Shown piece after piece: positions 60,560-64,000 of a DNA stretch of 64,000 bases; positions within the stretch are counted from its first letter, which is position 1; every line of letters begins with the position of its first letter. The notes beneath the pieces were generated by a model that saw only the letters and a list, made by a program, of their open reading frames with translations, was not told where the DNA came from and made no database searches. Position numbers and translations under genes: made by a program. Source of the stretch: Vandiemenella viatica (Eukaryota > Arthropoda > Insecta > Orthoptera > Morabidae); assembly GCA_031002005.1 (NCBI GenBank), contig CM061919.1, positions 171,785,121 through 171,849,120 on the forward strand. The letters are read 5' to 3'.

Positions 60560-61905
60560 GTTGAACGAGTATATTAGAGAAGCCAATACCAAAGCCTATA
60601 GCCACTTACAGGGCAATTTAAAATATAAAAAACTAACTAAACACATAATAACAGCCTTAAATAGACCTTCAATGATAAATAGTAGCCTTTAAACTCACCT
60701 AAAACACTGCAATCATCAATAATCCAGCTTGCTAAGCATTAAACATTGTTACGAGACAACATCATCATTTTCCAACACATGTCAATGCAGTAAAAGACAT
60801 ATATAATCATAATCAACTATGAGAAATGAAATTTTACAATAAATAACACATGATTAATAGTTTCAGGCAGAAATTAGAAAACACAAGTTTTTACAGGCAG
60901 TCAATCAAACCGGCAGTTTTAAACGGTTATAACAACACATTTAACATAGTTTCTGATATCAGCAGATGTTGTAGTCAAAACTTAATTTTTCCTGTACCTT
61001 GCGCTGGAATTCCAGGTAGTTATGTACAGTTAATCAAGCCTGAGAGGATTTAAAAAAATTAATTGACACACTGCCGACTTACACTAATTATCACAGTCAA
61101 AATAAATAAAGTCGGGGGATAAAATCAGTTGTAAAACATATAATAGAGATCACAGTATACAGTGCTTAAAACCATTTTTCAAGGTAGGCTTTACTTTCAG
61201 AGCAATTCACTGTAAACTTTTTGAAACTTGAAAATCACTAATGGCGGTAGGCTAGAAAACATAGGTATTTTAGATATTTGATTACTATACCACTACCCCA
61301 GCTAATGAGAAGATTGGCACACCATTGAAAAGCGGAGAAATAGGAGAATTAAATAGCAATAATTTTAAAACCTAAAACTGAATGTCAGTACAAGACACGG
61401 AAGCACTCTTTAGCAAGTTTTTTAGAAGCCTCCAACCCAAAGATGATCTGTTTCGATTTTTTTTTTTTTTTTTTTTTTGAACAAACCATTGCGGTTACGA
61501 TAAAAATCATAAAGGAAAAAGTTGTTTACCATCCCCTTCTCTAAACAATATAAAATTCTAAGAGTCCTAAGTTACGTATCTTCATTGCACTACATTCTGG
61601 GTGTCATGTGACCTGGTAGATTAAATTAGGGAATTTTGCCACATTCCAGCCACTTGCTGGTGGTCAGTCAAGTGGTGTGGACCTATCGTCAGACGAATCA
61701 AGAATGTCCATCTCAACTCGTGAAAATAGTTCCGGAAACATGCTCTTGGGGCGGCCATCATGGAAAGTTTGAAATTGTGCAACCCGGTCCAAGTTTTGAA
61801 CATGTAACTTAAAATTTTCTCAGGAGTTTGGGTCTGTCTGTCTTCTTCGCTTTATAACTTGCAAGCTTCTTGAGAAGAATGTCCGATTGCTGATCAGCTG
61901 TAATA
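60560..61905. repeat. Old dispersed repeat, related to 19690-20880
   Basis: It shares TTTAAACTCACCTAAA (60694) and a terminal block (61860-61905) with the copy at 19.7-20.9 kb. A poly-T run lies at 61458-61478. No convincing protein. Confidence 0.3.
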
Positions 61906-62129
61906 GTGAACTTTTTTGTTTTCTTTGATACCAAAACATAGTGATGGTGAAACTTTAGTCAGTGATTTTATTTCCATAGTTTAGAACTACACCTTTTCTT
62001 TCCCAAGGTTAAATAGTGGGATGTGGTGAGAATTGTACTTTACAGTTCATTTTATCCAAGGTGACTTCATGGCTTAATAATTTTGAACAGTTGGAATTTT
62101 TGTTAGGGAGTGTACATAAACCACATAGC

Positions 62130-62510
62130 TCCATTTTGGCCTCCTGTGAACCCCTCCCACCACATAGCCCTACATGGCTTTTGCCTCTCCCCCCCCCCCC
62201 CCCCCACATAGCCCTACATGGCTTTTGCCTCTCCCCCCCTCCCCCCACATAGCATGTAGCTTTTTTTCTCTTTTGATTCCAGAAGACATTTTGTACTGTT
62301 TTCTCTTGTCAGACGATTGTAAATTACATAAGGGGATAATTAACTGAAGGAAATAAATATTCACATGCTGTTGGGTGTTCTGTTCCTCATTTTAACTGTG
62401 AAAAATGTTATGAAAGGAAAGCTATGTGGCCTGGCTCAGACCCCCCCCCCCCTCCTCCCTTGTAGCCCAGCGTAGCCTTCCAGCCAACCCCCGCCCCCCT
62501 CCCACCTGGA
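62130..62510. repeat. Poly-C minisatellite
   Basis: A ~50-bp unit, CACATAGCCCTACATGGCTT plus TTGCCTCT and a C-run, is repeated (62162, 62204, third partial copy 62245). Further C-runs lie at 62440-62456 and 62488-62500. The C-runs are G-rich on the minus strand and could form G-quadruplexes. Confidence 0.85.
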
Positions 62511-62599
62511 ACCGAGCCACGTAGTTTGTGCATGCTCCCTTAGAATTTTGTCCAAGATGAAAGTTGTTAGTTAAGGTGATGGCTGATACTAATACCCCT

Positions 62600-62870
62600 A
62601 GTATGGCTTTGTCCCTTACGGGCACTTGCTTTTAAAAGTTCACTGCTCAGTCCCGGGCTCAAATCCTGGTAGGTGCAGGAAATTTCACGAGTTGTTTGGT
62701 CATACGAGCTACGCCAGGTCGTACCGTGATTTGGATTCCATGTTAAACTGTAGGTCCCAGAGGAAAGGAACTTGCCACCCTACTTATGATGCAATGGCCT
62801 GGTATGCCTCCTCCGGGATGGTCCAATACAACCTTCGGCTTGTGGGCTAAGTTAGTTTTTATGATCTACT
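62600..62870 (+). mobile_element. Second tRNA-related SINE (candidate)
   Basis: GTCCCGGGCTCAAATCCTGGT (B-box-like) is followed by GCAGGAAATTTCACGAGTTG and GTGATTTGGATTCCATGTTA...ACCTTCGGCTTGTGGGCTAA. It differs from the main SINE family. The A box is unclear, and the boundaries are approximate. Confidence 0.4.
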
Positions 62871-63039
62871 GATGTTTGGTCGTTTGGTCTCCTTTAGTAC
62901 TTGTACTTCTTCTTTGTGATCTCTTCAGTTTTGTCTGAAATTATTTTCTTCCTTCTTCAATGCTTCAAAAGATATCAGTTGAAAAATTAGAAGTCATGCA
63001 CGGTAAAGAAAAGATGTTCATGAGCACGAGCTGGCATTT

Positions 63040-63300
63040 GTTCATACATAAGGGAATTGGAAAATTTTCTCTTGTATGTAAGGAGTTGGGGATTGGAATA
63101 AATCACCAAGGGAAGTGATTAATAATTTGTTAAAAATACTGAAATGATTTAGAATTAAAATTCATAAAGTGTAGAAGTAGATGGGTGGGGAAATTTATGT
63201 TAAAAAATATAAGGTAATAATACGAGGAAGGAAAAGAGGCAAATAAATAAATTACTAGCTAAATTGCCACTAGAGCATGTGCTCCATGGCAATTAAATTT
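63040..63300 (+). repeat. CR1-like LINE 3' end, plus strand
   Basis: GTTGGGGATTGGAATAAATCACCAAGGGAAG matches the WNELPREM part of the CR1-like ORF2. The end GCCACTAGAGCATGTGCTCCATGGCAATTAAATTT is the family's 3' terminus. 5'-truncated and diverged. Confidence 0.75.
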
Positions 63301-64000
63301 GACACTTTGGTAACATAATTTATATTGCATGAGATGTCTACAGGAAACTTGTAATATAACCTAAAGTTTGTTTATAAATCACCAAAATTTGTTGAGAGAG
63401 TATCGAGCTAGCATCAGTTCTATTACAAATCATGATTAAAGTCATTTTCTTACAAGTTTCAAGGGATAAATAGAAGTAAACAGTGATAATAGATAATAAC
63501 GTTTGGAGATTTTAACCACATAATGGAAAACATCTTAATTTTGAATAGAAAATGCTGCATTCATTTCCAGAGGTATCAGAATCAAAACAAAATAGGTCAC
63601 TTTGTAGATATAAAATTGCGCAGAAGAGATATTTGTGTTTTGAAATTGAATTTACCATGTGCTTCCATAATCAAAAAAATAGTTAAATAATTCCTGAGCT
63701 CTAAGTTTTCAAGCTACGAAGATGATTTATAGCTTAAAAGATGCTTTGAATTTTGTAGCACATTATGTGAAAGTTTTAAATCGATAGGTTCAAGATAAGT
63801 AACGTTTTTGGGAGGTTTTGTGCAAAAAGTCATGGTTTCACAAAAACATATTTATTTTCAGGTAATACATTTTGATCAAATTCAGAGAGGTGAATATGTT
63901 TAAAAGAAAGCAGATATTTTCCTGAATACAACACAATAGTTTTTATGAAAATCCAGAAAATAAATTAATGTTAATATTATGAGAATAGCTAACTTCCGGT
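63301..64000. other. Right edge of window, nothing recognised
   Basis: AT-rich intronic sequence. The next Vps28 exon (expected to begin ..TATGACAATATG-like) is not here. Confidence 0.4.

Overview
This is an AT-rich animal nuclear genome window, most likely from an arthropod and probably an insect with a large genome. The evidence is GT-AG (and one GC-AG) spliced exons separated by introns of up to 16.5 kb. The introns are packed with CR1-, RTE- and Jockey-like LINEs, a Penelope-like element, Tc1/mariner and pogo DNA transposons, Helitron-like elements, MITEs, tRNA-derived SINEs and satellite arrays. The species cannot be named from the sequence.

Two host genes are present, arranged head to head around 36 kb. 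On the minus strand, five exons (35987-35817, 35209-35081, 18530-18340, 6518-6335, 3293-3180) join in phase into the N-terminal part of a protein resembling SYCP2, a component of the meiotic chromosome axis and synaptonemal complex. The gene runs off the left edge. On the plus strand, exons 36665-36698 and 46760-46823 encode the start of the ESCRT-I subunit Vps28, which runs off the right edge. The start codons are 677 bp apart, and the gap holds a perfect TATCGATA palindrome (a DRE-type site), so a shared bidirectional promoter is likely.

Nearly everything else is transposon sequence inside the introns. Left part (0.5-6 kb): a CR1-like LINE relic interrupted by a small inverted-arm element and by a mariner, then an RTE/Jockey-like LINE. 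Intron 3 of the SYCP2-like gene (6.5-18.3 kb): a pogo/Tigger deletion derivative, a 1.9-kb Helitron-like element, a SINE, and about 4.5 kb of ~130-bp satellite interrupted by a solo LTR. Intron 2 (18.5-35.1 kb): LINE relics, a long-armed mariner-like element, a perfect 140-bp-arm palindrome, Penelope-type terminal repeats nested in a LINE, a nearly complete CR1-like LINE with an SGNH-esterase ORF1, and SINEs.

Vps28 intron 1 (36.7-46.8 kb) holds two copies of a long-TIR MITE, LINE fragments, a 222-bp foldback with a 13-bp target duplication, an almost intact Tc1-like transposon and a SINE with a perfect 13-bp duplication. Vps28 intron 2 (46.8 kb onward) holds a three-level nest (solo LTR containing a Helitron-like element containing a LINE), a Penelope-like element invaded by a Tc1-derived palindrome with 613-bp arms, a MITE, a ~175-bp tandem array with a SINE in it, and poly-C minisatellites.

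I see no CRISPR array, operon, viral gene or defence system. The most informative content is the SYCP2-like/Vps28 gene pair and the nested insertions, several of which are proved internally by target-site duplications or by an empty-site match within this window.
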